DNA of 64,000 nt from an uncultured Sterolibacterium sp. (GCA_903832735.1 CAILCO010000124.1:1-64000), one strand, 5' to 3'; counted from the stretch's first letter, positions 10,577 through 21,093 are shown. Notes: generated by a model not told the origin, from the letters alone. Program-made: numbers and translations.

Positions 10577-11884
10577 ATGTACATTAGCCGGCCGCAGAAA
10601 CTCGATCCGATCGAAATCGCCAGCCGCGACGAGATCGCGGCATTGCAGCTGGCGCGCATGCGCACTTCGCTGGCCCATGCCTACGAGCATGTCCAGCACT
10701 ACAGGGCCAAGTTCGACGCCGCCGGCGTGCATCCCGAGGACCTCAAGGAACTCTCCGATGTCACCAAGTTTCCCTTCACCACCAAGGCGGACCTGCGCGA
10801 GACCTATCCCTTCGGCATGTTCGCGGTGCCGCGCGAACAGGTGGTGCGCATCCATGCCTCTTCCGGCACGACGGGCAAGCCGACGGTGGTCGGCTACACC
10901 CAGCGCGACATCGACACCTGGGCGGATCTGGTGGCCCGCTCGATCCGCGCCGCCGGCGGCCGCCCCGGCGACAAGGTGCATGTCTCCTATGGCTATGGAC
11001 TGTTCACCGGCGGGCTTGGCGCCCACTACGGCGCCGAGCGTCTGGGCTGCACGGTGATACCTTTTGGCGGCGGCCAAACCGAGCGGCAGGTGCAACTGAT
11101 CGTCGACTTCAAACCCGACATCATCATGGTGACGCCTTCCTACATGCTGGCGATCGCCGACGAGTTCGATCGCCAGGGGCTGGATCCGGCCCAGACCTCG
11201 CTGAAGATCGGCATCCACGGCGCCGAACCCTGGACCGACGCGATGCGCGGCGAGATCGAGCGGCGCATCAACATCGAGGCCGTGGACATCTACGGACTGT
11301 CCGAGGTGATGGGTCCCGGCGTGGCTTCGGAATGCGTCGAGAGCAAGGACGGTCCGGTGATCTGGGAAGACCACTTCTACCCTGAGATCATCGATCCCGC
11401 CACCGGGCAGGTTTTGCCCGACGGCGAACTGGGCGAACTGGTGTTCACCTCGCTGACCAAGGAGGCGCTGCCGATCATTCGCTACCGCACCCGCGACCTG
11501 ACCCGGCTCCTGCCGCCGACCTCGCGCTCGATGCGGCGCATGGGCAAGATCACTGGCCGCTCCGACGATATGCTGATCATCCGCGGCGTCAATGTCTTCC
11601 CCTCGCAGATCGAGGAGATGGTCCTGAAGCAGCCTTGCCTCTCGCCCCACTACATGCTCGAAGTCTCCCGCCGGGGGCATCTCGACGAACTGGCCGTGGC
11701 GGTGGAGCTGAAGTCCGGCTTCGCCGCCGCCTCGGAAGCCGAGCGTGAGCAATGCGCCCACGATCTGCAGCACCATATCAAGTCCTATATCGGCGTGTCC
11801 ACCCACGTCACCATCGCCGCTCCTGGCGCCATCGAACGCTCGGTCGGCAAGGCCAGGCGCGTGATCGACAAGCGGCCGAAGTAA
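10577..11884 (+). CDS. paaK: Phenylacetate-CoA ligase
   Basis: A 435-aa member of the PaaK clade of AMP-forming ligases. It has the AMP-binding loop SSGTTGKPTVVGYT, the ATP motif YGLSEVMGPGVA and the hinge region GRSDDMLIIRGVN. It activates phenylacetate with ATP and CoA in the cytoplasm. It lies 13 bp after the thiolase with GAGGAT upstream of the ATG. Length and motifs are those of family PaaK. Whether it serves the aerobic epoxide route or the anaerobic phenylglyoxylate route cannot be read from this window. Confidence 0.93.
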   Translation: MYISRPQKLDPIEIASRDEIAALQLARMRTSLAHAYEHVQHYRAKFDAAGVHPEDLKELSDVTKFPFTTKADLRETYPFGMFAVPREQVVRIHASSGTTGKPTVVGYTQRDIDTWADLVARSIRAAGGRPGDKVHVSYGYGLFTGGLGAHYGAERLGCTVIPFGGGQTERQVQLIVDFKPDIIMVTPSYMLAIADEFDRQGLDPAQTSLKIGIHGAEPWTDAMRGEIERRINIEAVDIYGLSEVMGPGVASECVESKDGPVIWEDHFYPEIIDPATGQVLPDGELGELVFTSLTKEALPIIRYRTRDLTRLLPPTSRSMRRMGKITGRSDDMLIIRGVNVFPSQIEEMVLKQPCLSPHYMLEVSRRGHLDELAVAVELKSGFAAASEAEREQCAHDLQHHIKSYIGVSTHVTIAAPGAIERSVGKARRVIDKRPK

Positions 11885-11906
11885 CCAAGTAAGCAAAAAC
11901 CATCCG

Positions 11907-12449
11907 ATGAAACAACTCGAACTCGCCACCCTGGGCGGCGGCTGCTTCTGGTGCACCGAGGCAGTCTTCGACAGCCTCGCCGGCGTCCACGAGGTGGTCT
12001 CGGGCTATTGCGGCGGCCACGTCAAGGAACCTAGCTACGAGCAAATTTGCACCGGCGATACCGGCCACGCCGAGGTGGTGCAGATTCTTTTCGATCCGGA
12101 GCTTATCGGCTACCGCGAATTGCTCGCGGTGTTTTTCGCCATCCACGACCCGACCACGCTAAATCGCCAGGGCCATGATGTCGGCAGCCAGTACCGCTCG
12201 GCGATCTTCACCCATAGCGCGGAGCAGGATGCCGACGCCCGGGAGACGATTGCCGCGCTGACCGCTGCCGGCGCCTTTGCTCATGCGATCGTCACCGAGA
12301 TCGTTCCGGCCGCGACTTTCTGGCCGGCTGAGGATTACCATCAGGAATACTTCGCCCAGCACCAGCGGCAAGCTTACTGTCAGTCGGTGGTGGCGCCGAA
12401 GCTGGCGAAATTCCGCGCAACCTTCCGCCAGAAGTTGAAGCAGGACTAG
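11907..12449 (+). CDS. msrA: Peptide methionine-S-sulfoxide reductase
   Basis: A 180-aa protein with the MsrA catalytic signature GGGCFWCTEAVF (nucleophile Cys13), the GYCGG block, the GHAEVVQI segment and a C-terminal Cys (AYCQSVV) that can act as resolving cysteine. It reduces methionine-S-sulfoxide in proteins with thioredoxin. It follows paaK by 22 bp without an obvious ribosome site, so it is probably a passenger of the operon rather than part of the pathway. Confidence 0.95.
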   Translation: MKQLELATLGGGCFWCTEAVFDSLAGVHEVVSGYCGGHVKEPSYEQICTGDTGHAEVVQILFDPELIGYRELLAVFFAIHDPTTLNRQGHDVGSQYRSAIFTHSAEQDADARETIAALTAAGAFAHAIVTEIVPAATFWPAEDYHQEYFAQHQRQAYCQSVVAPKLAKFRATFRQKLKQD

Positions 12450-12458
12450 GAACAGAAA

Positions 12459-12917
12459 ATGACTACGGAAACGAAAAAGGACATCTTCTACAGCGACATG
12501 CTGGTACGCTTTTCGCACTGCGACCCGGCCGGGATCATCTTCTATCCGCACTATTTCGTGATGTTCAACGGGCTGGTGGAAGACTGGTTCAATCACGCCC
12601 TGGAAATCAACTACGCGGACTTCATCACGACCAGGCGGATGGGGCTGCCGATGGTCAATATCCAGTGCGACTTCGTCGCCCCCTCGAAGATCGGCGAAGT
12701 CATCACCCTGACGCTCAAGCTCGAACGCATCGGCAACAGTTCGCTCAAACTGGTGGTGCAAGCACTCCTCGACAATCAAACAAGGATCACGGCGCAACTG
12801 ACGCTATGCGTCTTTTCCTTTGAAACCAAGCGCGCCGTACCCATCCCCGACGATCTGCGCCAGCGCCTCAGCGATTTCCAGCAGGGTAAACTCGACCACC
12901 CCTGGCGCCAGGCGTAA
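12459..12917 (+). CDS. 4-Hydroxybenzoyl-CoA-thioesterase-like hotdog thioesterase
   Basis: A 152-aa hotdog protein. The motif RFSHCDPAGIIFYPHYF near residues 15-31 contains the Asp-Pro-Ala-Gly active-site loop of the 4-hydroxybenzoyl-CoA thioesterase family (Asp at about 20). It would hydrolyse an aryl-CoA or short acyl-CoA ester. It is last in the paaI-thiolase-paaK-msrA run, and the next gene (pobA) consumes free 4-hydroxybenzoate, so 4-hydroxybenzoyl-CoA is an attractive but unproven substrate. Confidence 0.8.
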   Translation: MTTETKKDIFYSDMLVRFSHCDPAGIIFYPHYFVMFNGLVEDWFNHALEINYADFITTRRMGLPMVNIQCDFVAPSKIGEVITLTLKLERIGNSSLKLVVQALLDNQTRITAQLTLCVFSFETKRAVPIPDDLRQRLSDFQQGKLDHPWRQA

Positions 12918-12919
12918 AG

Positions 12920-12935
12920 CCGCGAGCACTCGCGG
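12920..12935 (+). terminator. Possible terminator hairpin after the paaK operon
   Basis: CCGCGAG / CTCGCGG arms lie right after the thioesterase stop codon. The loop is short and there is no T-tract, so this is only a stem that could contribute to termination. Confidence 0.3.
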
Positions 12936-12958
12936 GCGAAAGTCCGCGGGAGGAAATC

Positions 12959-13010
12959 TTGCAATCCGGCCGGGCTCATGATACTTTTAACTGAATGAAT
13001 GATCATTCAG
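12959..13010 (+). promoter_or_regulatory. pobA promoter with TetR-type operator
   Basis: A candidate promoter TTGCAA (12959-12964), 15-bp spacer, GATACT (12980-12985) is followed 5 bp later by the operator CTGAATGA-ATGA-TCATTCAG (12991-13010), a perfect inverted repeat with 4-bp spacer. The same hexamers, spacer lengths and operator occur in front of the SDR gene (29032-29083), and the operator again at 30324-30347. Binding near +1 would repress. The likely binder is the TetR protein of 26668-27393. Confidence 0.7.
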
Positions 13011-13035
13011 CTAAAACATGGCCCGATGCGCGTGA

Positions 13036-14298
<1,263 letters not shown>

Positions 14299-14404
14299 AC
14301 TGTTTATTATCGAGACGCTTTCTGTCATCATGCGCTGCCTGCCGCCCAGGCAGGCCGTCAAGCAGAAATATATCTGCCGCCTTCAGACTATAGAGGAGAG
14401 ACCC

Positions 14405-15583
14405 ATGAACAAGTTTTTGAACCGACTATCCGCCTTGCTGGCCGCCTTCACGCTGGCCTGGACGGCTCAGCCCGCCCTCGCGCAGGAGGTGATCAAGATC
14501 GGCGTGATCCTGCCGCTGACCGGCCCCTATGCCGACTACGGCGAGGAGATCGGCAACGGCCTCAAACTCTACATGAAGCAAAACGGCGACACGGTCGCCG
14601 GCAAGAAGATTTCCATCATCATCCGCGACGACACGGGTATCGCCCCCGAGGTGTCGAAGCGGCTGGCGCAGGAATTCCTGGTGCAAGACAAGGTGGATAT
14701 TCTGGCCGGCTTCGGCCTCACCCCCAGCGCCTTGGCGGTGGCGCCCCTGGCGACCCAGGCCAAGAAGGCGATGGTGATCATGAACGCGGCGACTTCAGTG
14801 ATCACCACCAAGTCTCCCTATATCGTCCGCCTCTCCCACACCCTGCCGCAGATCTCCGCACCGATGGCGACCTACGCGGCGAAGCAGGGCATCAAGAAGG
14901 TCTATACCCTGGTCGCCGACTTCGGTCCCGGCATCGATGCCGAAACAGCCTTCAAGAAAGCCTTCGAAGCCACGGGCAACAAACTCATCGGCGGGGTTCG
15001 GGTGCCGGTGACCAATGTCGACTTCGCGTCGTATATTCAGCGGATCAAGGATGCCGCCCCCGAGGCCGTCTTCCTGTTCCTGCCGCCGGGCAGCGCCACC
15101 ATCTCCTTCCTCAAGGCCTACAAGGAACGCGGTCTGGACAAGGCCGGCATCATCCTGCTCGCCACTGTCGATTTCGCCGACGACAACCTGATGGATGCCC
15201 TGGGCACATCGGTACTCGGCCTGGTCAGTTCGGGCCACTATTCCGCGGCGCACGACTCACCGATGAACAAGGCCTACGTCCAGGCTTATGTCGCCGCCTA
15301 CGGCACCAAGATGCGGCCGAACTTCATGTCGGTGGCCGGCTACGACGGCATGGCGGCGATCTATGCGGCACTGAAGAAGACCAACGGCGATGCCGACGGG
15401 GACAAGCTGGTCGCGGCGATGAAGGGGCTGCAATTCGAGAGTCCGAGAGGCCCGGTGATGATCGATCCGGAAACCCGCGACATCATCCAGACCGTCTACT
15501 ACCGTCGTGCCGAGGAAAAGAACGGCAAGCTCTACAACATCGAATTCGACCAGATCAAGAATGTCAAGGATCCGGGCAAATAA
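14405..15583 (+). CDS. Branched-chain amino acid/aromatic acid-type ABC importer, periplasmic binding protein
   Basis: A 392-aa protein with a Sec signal peptide (MNKFLNRL then a hydrophobic stretch to ALAQ, cleavage before EVIKIG). The mature part is a type I periplasmic-binding fold of the LivK class (IGVILPLTGPYADYG). It lies 22 bp before livH and would hand its ligand to the LivHMGF importer. Next to pobA the ligand may be an aromatic acid instead of an amino acid; this is inference from context. Two close relatives lie at 30460-31650 and 31730-32887. Confidence 0.9.
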   Translation: MNKFLNRLSALLAAFTLAWTAQPALAQEVIKIGVILPLTGPYADYGEEIGNGLKLYMKQNGDTVAGKKISIIIRDDTGIAPEVSKRLAQEFLVQDKVDILAGFGLTPSALAVAPLATQAKKAMVIMNAATSVITTKSPYIVRLSHTLPQISAPMATYAAKQGIKKVYTLVADFGPGIDAETAFKKAFEATGNKLIGGVRVPVTNVDFASYIQRIKDAAPEAVFLFLPPGSATISFLKAYKERGLDKAGIILLATVDFADDNLMDALGTSVLGLVSSGHYSAAHDSPMNKAYVQAYVAAYGTKMRPNFMSVAGYDGMAAIYAALKKTNGDADGDKLVAAMKGLQFESPRGPVMIDPETRDIIQTVYYRRAEEKNGKLYNIEFDQIKNVKDPGK

Positions 15584-15604
15584 CACAGACTACGGCGAAA
15601 ACTT

Positions 15605-16474
15605 ATGCTCAACTTTCTCGGCTTGCTGTTCGACGGTCTGGCCTACGGCACCCTGCTCTTCCTGATCTCCGTCGGTCTGTCGGTGACGCTCGGCCTGATG
15701 GGCTTCGTCAATCTGGCCCACGGTGTTTTCGCCATGCTCGGCGGTTATCTGCTGGTCACCTTGATGGGCCGCCTGGGCTTCGGCTTCCTGACCGCCCTGC
15801 CGCTGATCTTTGTTGCCGTCGCCTTGATCAGCCTGGTACTGGAGCGCAGCCTTTACCGCCCCTTTTACAAGAAGACCCACCTCGAACAGGTGCTGCTCAC
15901 GGTCGGAATCATCTTTGTCGCGACGGCCGGCGCGACCTATTTCTGGGGGCCAGGGCAGCAGCCGATCGAGATACCGGTATGGATGAAAGGACAGCTCAAT
16001 CTGGCCGGCGTCGATCTCTCGCGCTATCGTCTGTTCCTGATGGCGGTAGGCACGGCGATTACCCTGCTGCTGGTCTTTGGCCTGGAGCGCACGCGCTTCG
16101 GCGCGCGGGTCCGCGCCTCGGTCGAGCGCCAGCGCACCGCCGAGTCCATGGGCATCCATGTCGAGCGTGTCTTCCAGATCACTTTCGCCCTGGGCAGCGG
16201 CCTGGCCGGCCTGGGCGGCGCGCTCGGAGTGGACGTGCTCGGACTCGATCCCTACTTCCCGCTCAAATATCTCGTCTATTTCCTGCTGATCGTCGTCGTC
16301 GGCGGCCCCGGCTCGGTGATCGGCACACTGAGCGCAGCGCTGCTCCTGGGCGTTGCCGACACCGCCGGCAAGTATTACATCCCTTCGACCGGCGCCTTCG
16401 TGATCTACGTGGCCATGATCGTCCTGCTGCTACTGTTCCCGCAAGGCCTGCTCGGGCGGAGGAAGGAAATATGA
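15605..16474 (+). CDS. livH: ABC importer permease, LivH family
   Basis: A 289-aa inner-membrane permease with about eight helices, beginning MLNFLGLLFDGLAYG and carrying the family motif GLMGFVNLAHGVFAMLGGY. The cytoplasmic coupling segment (RASVERQRTAESMGI) is conserved. It pairs with LivM; the stop overlaps the livM start (ATGA). Confidence 0.93.
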   Translation: MLNFLGLLFDGLAYGTLLFLISVGLSVTLGLMGFVNLAHGVFAMLGGYLLVTLMGRLGFGFLTALPLIFVAVALISLVLERSLYRPFYKKTHLEQVLLTVGIIFVATAGATYFWGPGQQPIEIPVWMKGQLNLAGVDLSRYRLFLMAVGTAITLLLVFGLERTRFGARVRASVERQRTAESMGIHVERVFQITFALGSGLAGLGGALGVDVLGLDPYFPLKYLVYFLLIVVVGGPGSVIGTLSAALLLGVADTAGKYYIPSTGAFVIYVAMIVLLLLFPQGLLGRRKEI

Positions 16475-17487
16475 ACATCCGCACCGAATCCGTTCGCGCG
16501 CCAGGCTATCTGGCGACGCTCGCAGCCCGAGAGCGCTGGGGCCGTAGCGAAATCGCCTTCTGGCTAGTCCTGGTCGCGGTGTATTTCCTGCTGCCCAACA
16601 ATCTGATGTTTGCCTCGCAGATCTTGATCACCGGCCTGTTTGCCCTATCGCTCGATCTGATACTCGGTTACGCCGGCATCGTCACCCTGGGTCATGCGGC
16701 GTTTTTCGGCCTGGGCGCCTACACCGCCGGCCTGTTGACCAAGACCGGCTACACCGAACCGGCCTCGGGCCTCATGGTCGCTGGCCTGGTGGCGGGCGCG
16801 TTCGGCTACCTGTCCAGCTATCTGGTGTTGCGCGGCCGGGATCTGTCGCGCCTGATGATCACCCTGGGGATAGGCCTCCTGCTCTACGAAGTCGCCAACC
16901 GAGCGACCGACATCACTGGCGGCGTCGATGGCTTGCAGGGCATAGCGGTGGGCAAGGTGTTCGGCCTGTTCGCTTTCGACCTGTATGGCAAGACCGCCTA
17001 CCTTTATGTCCTGGTGGTCTCCTTCCTGCTGTTCGTCATGGTCCGCTCGCTGATGACCGCTCCTTATGGCCTGTCCCTGCGCAGTATCCGTGAAAACCAG
17101 CAGCGCGCCGTGGCCATCGGCATTCCGATCCGCGCACGCCTGACCAACATCTACACGCTCTCGGCGGTGATCGCCGGCATTGCCGGGGCGCTGCTCACCC
17201 AGACCACGCAATTCGTCGCGATCGACGTCTTCGCCTTTCAGCGATCGGCGGACCTGCTCATCGTCCTCTTGATCGGCGGCACCGCCACCTTGTACGGCGG
17301 CTTCGTCGGCGCGGCCGTCTTCCTGCTTGCGCAGGACTGGCTGTCGAGCATCAATGCCGAGTACTGGCTGTTCTGGCTGGGCCTGCTGCTGATCATCACC
17401 ACGCGTTATCTGCGCACCGGCGTGATGGGCGGCCTGAAGAGCCTGCAGCGTCTTGCGGCACGCGCCAAACCGGGGGAAGAATCATGA
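16471..17487 (+). CDS. livM: ABC importer permease, LivM family
   Basis: A 338-aa permease with about ten helices. The family motif LILGYAGIVTLGHAAFFGLG and the coupling loop SLRSIRENQQRAVAIGI are present. The ATG at 16471 has a strong GGAGGAA site and overlaps the livH stop; the frame is open much further upstream but only as a shadow of livH. The stop overlaps the livG start. Confidence 0.93.
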   Translation: MNIRTESVRAPGYLATLAARERWGRSEIAFWLVLVAVYFLLPNNLMFASQILITGLFALSLDLILGYAGIVTLGHAAFFGLGAYTAGLLTKTGYTEPASGLMVAGLVAGAFGYLSSYLVLRGRDLSRLMITLGIGLLLYEVANRATDITGGVDGLQGIAVGKVFGLFAFDLYGKTAYLYVLVVSFLLFVMVRSLMTAPYGLSLRSIRENQQRAVAIGIPIRARLTNIYTLSAVIAGIAGALLTQTTQFVAIDVFAFQRSADLLIVLLIGGTATLYGGFVGAAVFLLAQDWLSSINAEYWLFWLGLLLIITTRYLRTGVMGGLKSLQRLAARAKPGEES

Positions 17488-18245
17488 GCGCGGTGCTGAG
17501 AACCCAGGACTTGTGCAAATCCTTCGGCGGCCTCAAGGTCACGCAGAACGTCAACCTGTCCCTGGAAGTAGGCGCCCGGCACGCCCTGATCGGCCCGAAC
17601 GGCGCCGGCAAGACGACGCTGATCAACCAGTTGACCGGCGTGCTGCGGCCATCCTCCGGTTCGATCTGGCTGGACGGCGAGGACATCTCCAAGATGCCGC
17701 CCTATGAGCGGGTCAGGCGGGGCCTGGCGCGAACCTTCCAGATCAATTCGCTGTTCCCCAACCTCTCTCCGCTGGAAGCCGTGACGGGCGCAATCTGCGA
17801 GCGTCAGCGCGACCACCTGAGTGTCTTCGAGCGCCGCTTCTTCCGCCTCACGCACCGCCGCGCCGAGATCGACGAGGCCTATGAACTGCTCGAACGCCTC
17901 AACCTCGCCAAGGACTGCATGCGCGAAACGCGGGAGCTCGCCTACGGCAAGCAACGCCTGCTCGAAATGGCCCTGGCGCTCGCGGTCAAGCCGAAAGTGC
18001 TGCTCCTCGACGAGCCTGCGGCCGGCGTGCCCGAGGGCGAAAGCGACGAGCTCCTGGCGGTGCTCGCCGAACTACCCAAGGACATCAGCATCCTGCTGAT
18101 CGAACACGACATGTCGCTGGTGTTCCGCTTCGCCGACCGGATCACGGTGCTGGTCAGCGGCACACAACTGGTATCGGGCACGCCGGCCGAGATTGCCGAA
18201 GACCCACGCGTCCAAGAAGTCTATCTGGGCAAACACCATGGCTGA
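17484..18245 (+). CDS. livG: ABC importer ATPase, LivG family
   Basis: A 253-aa ATP-binding subunit. Walker A is GPNGAGKTT, the Q-loop region is RTFQINSLF, and Walker B is KVLLLDEPAAGV. The signature loop reads LAYGKQRLLEMA, in the LivG style. It works with LivF as a heterodimer on the LivHM permease. Confidence 0.93.
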   Translation: MSAVLRTQDLCKSFGGLKVTQNVNLSLEVGARHALIGPNGAGKTTLINQLTGVLRPSSGSIWLDGEDISKMPPYERVRRGLARTFQINSLFPNLSPLEAVTGAICERQRDHLSVFERRFFRLTHRRAEIDEAYELLERLNLAKDCMRETRELAYGKQRLLEMALALAVKPKVLLLDEPAAGVPEGESDELLAVLAELPKDISILLIEHDMSLVFRFADRITVLVSGTQLVSGTPAEIAEDPRVQEVYLGKHHG

Positions 18246-18945
18246 AATGCTCACAGTCGAAAATGTCTTCGCCGGTTATGGCGATGCCACCGTGCTCGAC
18301 GATTGCTCGTTCTCGATGCAGGAGGGCGAGAGCCTCGCGCTCCTGGGGCGCAACGGCGTCGGCAAGAGCACCCTGCTGATGACCCTGATGGGTCACACCC
18401 GGGTGCATCGCGGCGCGATCCGCTGCTTCGGCGAGAATCTGGTGGACATCCCGACCCATCTGCGCACCGGCAAAGGCCTGGGCTGGGTGCCGCAGGAACG
18501 GGAAATATTCGCCTCGCTCTCCGTCGAGGAAAACCTCTCGGTCACCGCTCGCCCGGGCAAGTGGGATCTCGCGCGCATCTACACGCTGTTCCCCGGCCTG
18601 AAGGAACGCCGCAAAAACTGGGGCAATGAACTTTCCGGCGGCGAGCAGCAGATGCTGGCGATAGGCCGCGCGCTGATGCTCAATCCCAAGCTATTGCTAC
18701 TCGACGAACCCTTGGAGGGACTGGCGCCGGTGATTGTCGATGAACTCTGCAGCGCCATCGGGCACATGGTCGCAGAGGAGGGCCAGGCGCTGATCCTGGT
18801 CGAGCAGCATGTCGAGCAGGCACTACGTCTGACCAACCGCTGCCTGGTGCTGGAGCGCGGCAGCGTGGTGCACACCGCCGATAGCAAGCAACAACTGCAG
18901 AACCTTTCCCAGCTCGACAAGTGGGTCGGCGTCCGCCTGCACTGA
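18238..18945 (+). CDS. livF: ABC importer ATPase, LivF family
   Basis: A 235-aa ATPase with Walker A GRNGVGKST, signature LSGGEQQMLAIGRAL and Walker B KLLLLDEPLEGL. The chosen ATG at 18238 overlaps the end of livG by 8 bp. It completes the set of binding protein, two permeases and two ATPases that starts at 14405. Confidence 0.93.
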   Translation: MAEMLTVENVFAGYGDATVLDDCSFSMQEGESLALLGRNGVGKSTLLMTLMGHTRVHRGAIRCFGENLVDIPTHLRTGKGLGWVPQEREIFASLSVEENLSVTARPGKWDLARIYTLFPGLKERRKNWGNELSGGEQQMLAIGRALMLNPKLLLLDEPLEGLAPVIVDELCSAIGHMVAEEGQALILVEQHVEQALRLTNRCLVLERGSVVHTADSKQQLQNLSQLDKWVGVRLH

Positions 18946-18952
18946 CGGGCCA

Positions 18953-19840
18953 ATGAACGGCACGTCACCATCGAAGCTCTGGCTGTCGGGCGCCCCCGCG
19001 CTGTTCGTTCTGCTCTGGAGCAGCGGCTTCATCGGCGCAAAACTCGGCCTGCCTTACGCCGAGCCGCTGACCTTCCTGCTGCTGCGCTTCAGTTGCGCCA
19101 TCACCCTGCTGCTTGCCGCCGCGCTGATCCTGCGCCGTCCCTGGCCGCATCGCCCGATACTCTGGTTTCATATCGCCGTGGCCGGCAGCCTGCTCCACGG
19201 CGGCTACCTCTCGGGCGTCTTTGTCGCCATCCACATGGGCATGCCTGCGGGTATCGTCGCGGTCATCGTCGGCATCCAGCCGCTCCTGACCGCCTTCGTC
19301 AGCGCCAGCATGCTCGGCGAGCGGGTCAGCCCGCGGCAATGGTCCGGACTGGTGCTGGGCTTCGCCGGCGTCGTGCTGGTGGTCTACGACAAGATCGGGC
19401 TATCCGGCGCGAGCGGCGCCGGGCTGGCGTTCTCGACGCTGGCCCTGATCAGCATCACCATGGGTACGGTGTACCAGAAACGCTACTGTGCCGAACTGGA
19501 TCTGTGGAGCGGTTCGGTAATCCAGTTCGTCGCCGCGGGCCTGATCCTGCTGCCCTTTGCCCTGGTCTTCGAAACCATGAAGATACACTGGAGCGGCGAG
19601 TTTCTCTTCGCCCTGGCCTGGCTCATCCTGGTGCTCTCGCTGGGCGCGATCTCGCTGCTCCATCTTCTCATCAGGCGGGGTGCCGCGACGCGCCTCTCGG
19701 CCCTGTTCTATCTCACGCCGCCAACCACGGCGTTGTTGGCGTTTCTGGTTTTCGGCGAGGCCCTGAGCATCATCGCCATCGCCGGCATGGCGGTTGCTGC
19801 CGCCGGCGTGGCGCTTGCCGTGCGTCCCGCCGCGCGCTAG
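18953..19840 (+). CDS. DMT-superfamily (EamA) transporter
   Basis: A 295-aa membrane protein of ten predicted helices formed by two EamA repeats; the first starts ALFVLLWSSGFIGAKLGL. Members export amino acids, metabolites or drugs. It follows livF by 7 bp, so it is probably transcribed with the importer, perhaps to expel surplus or toxic pathway products. The substrate cannot be read from sequence. Its stop codon overlaps the palindromic repeat at 19837-19881. Confidence 0.85.
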   Translation: MNGTSPSKLWLSGAPALFVLLWSSGFIGAKLGLPYAEPLTFLLLRFSCAITLLLAAALILRRPWPHRPILWFHIAVAGSLLHGGYLSGVFVAIHMGMPAGIVAVIVGIQPLLTAFVSASMLGERVSPRQWSGLVLGFAGVVLVVYDKIGLSGASGAGLAFSTLALISITMGTVYQKRYCAELDLWSGSVIQFVAAGLILLPFALVFETMKIHWSGEFLFALAWLILVLSLGAISLLHLLIRRGAATRLSALFYLTPPTTALLAFLVFGEALSIIAIAGMAVAAAGVALAVRPAAR

Positions 19841-19881
19841 TGCCCGTAGTTGTCCGAAGGACAACCCAGGGCATTTGTGCC
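19837..19881 (+). repeat. 45-bp palindromic repeat, copy 1
   Basis: CTAGTGCCC ... GTTGTC-CGAAG-GACAAC ... GGGCA, a stem with a few mismatches in one arm. It shares 39 of 45 positions with 30359-30403. It includes the last bases of the transporter gene and could act as its terminator. Confidence 0.75.
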
Positions 19882-19898
19882 ACGGAGTAGGTGCTAGC

Positions 19899-20336
19899 TC
19901 AAACGGGCGGCGACTGCCCGGCGACGCGATTCTGCCGCTCGATCAACCTGAGCATGGTGGCGATGGTGATCGACTTGAACACTGCTTTTGCGGTCTCGTC
20001 TATTTCGCCAAGCACTTGCGCGATGGCGCGCTCGACATCGGTCGAGGCAGCTTTTTCTCGCTGCCCAGCCGCTTCAACGATCATCTCCTCGAACAGGCCG
20101 ATGACGTCCATCAGGGTCACGCGCTTGGCGTTTCCGGAAAACCGATAGCCGCCGCCGACACCGCGGGCAGACTCGAGCAATCCCGCCCGGCCCAGCCGGC
20201 GCAATACTTTGGCAAGGTGATGCGGCGACACGCCGTACTTTTCCGCTATCCCGGCCGAAGAGATCTGCCTGCCCGGTTCGTGCGCCGCTTCCAGAACGCT
20301 GCATAGCGCGATCACAGTACTCTTTTGCAGCTTCAT
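19899..20336 (-). CDS. Rrf2-family transcriptional regulator
   Basis: A 145-aa regulator with a winged helix-turn-helix (SSAGIAEKYGVSPHHLAKVLRRL) and the wing GLLESARGVGGGYR that mark the Rrf2 family. Only one Cys (residue 12) is present, so the three-Cys cluster site of IscR or NsrR is missing and it cannot be a standard Fe-S sensor. It ends the minus-strand run peptide-GNAT-Rrf2 and probably controls it through the palindrome at 21094-21107. Confidence 0.88.
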   Translation of the reverse strand: MKLQKSTVIALCSVLEAAHEPGRQISSAGIAEKYGVSPHHLAKVLRRLGRAGLLESARGVGGGYRFSGNAKRVTLMDVIGLFEEMIVEAAGQREKAASTDVERAIAQVLGEIDETAKAVFKSITIATMLRLIERQNRVAGQSPPV

Positions 20337-20370
20337 GCCGCGACGGAGCGCTTGGCCATAAGCAGGACTC

Positions 20371-20826
20371 CTACTCCAGATTGCGCTCCAGGGTGATGAT
20401 AGGCGCCGCCATCATGCCCTGGCTACGATAAAAAGTCATGACCAGCATATCGTCGAATACCAGCAGGGTGCGGACTTTGCTCACACCGGCATTTTTAAAG
20501 CAGTTGCAGAGGGCGTCGAGCAGGCGCGTGCCGATGCCGGAGAGTCGCGCCTCGGGTCGCACACTGATGCCGAACACCCAGCCGCAGGCTGGAGTGCCGA
20601 ACTCCCAGTCGCGGACCTCGCCGATGATGAAGCCGTCGATGCCGCCATCGCACTCTGCGACCAGGAAGAAGCACGGCTGTCGCTTGCGTTCGCCATAGCG
20701 GTGAAAACGCTCCTGCCAGTATTCTGCTTTCTCGATGCCGGTGATTTGCGCGTCAATGGCGATGATGCTGTCCAGGTCGCGCGCCCGGACCGGGCGAACG
20801 AGCAGATCCGCGCTCTGTGCCTGCAT
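20371..20826 (-). CDS. GNAT-family N-acetyltransferase
   Basis: A 151-aa single GNAT domain. The acetyl-CoA-binding motif A is seen as VFGISVRPEARLSGIGTRLLDAL, preceded by a beta-strand core (CFFLVAECDGGIDGF). The acceptor is unknown. It begins 9 bp after the small four-cysteine ORF and lies 34 bp before the Rrf2 gene, so its activity may be tied to that peptide. Confidence 0.85.
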   Translation of the reverse strand: MQAQSADLLVRPVRARDLDSIIAIDAQITGIEKAEYWQERFHRYGERKRQPCFFLVAECDGGIDGFIIGEVRDWEFGTPACGWVFGISVRPEARLSGIGTRLLDALCNCFKNAGVSKVRTLLVFDDMLVMTFYRSQGMMAAPIITLERNLE

Positions 20827-20835
20827 GGCCGGCGT

Positions 20836-21027
20836 TCAGGATTGCAGCGCCTGATGTTTCATCAGCAGCTGGTCGTGGCTGTCGCGATAGGCAGAGCGGT
20901 CGCCGATGCAATCCAGGGGGCGGGCCAGCCGGCACTGTGGCGCATCCGCGACGCCGATCTCCCGCTTTAAGCACGCCTCGGCAGAGACATCGAAGCCACT
21001 GCAGTCACCGTTGATTCTCAATGCCAT
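20836..21027 (-). CDS. Small four-cysteine protein, unknown function
   Basis: A 63-aa ORF not like any family I recognise. It has four Cys (residues 9, 19, 32, 40), enough for a zinc or Fe-S site. It is supported as a gene by an AAAGGA ribosome site 8 nt upstream of the ATG, a 9-bp gap to the GNAT gene, and a promoter with operator directly upstream. The longer frame from 21129 would start inside the promoter. Confidence 0.55.
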   Translation of the reverse strand: MALRINGDCSGFDVSAEACLKREIGVADAPQCRLARPLDCIGDRSAYRDSHDQLLMKHQALQS

Positions 21028-21093
21028 GACGAATTCCTTTGCGATGACTACAGCCCGGTTGACCCAAGTCAAAGTCTTGCGAATCACAATAAC

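Noticed and set aside
19899-20336. IscR or NsrR identity for the Rrf2 protein
   Set aside because: The three conserved cysteines for the Fe-S cluster are missing; only one Cys near the N-terminus exists.
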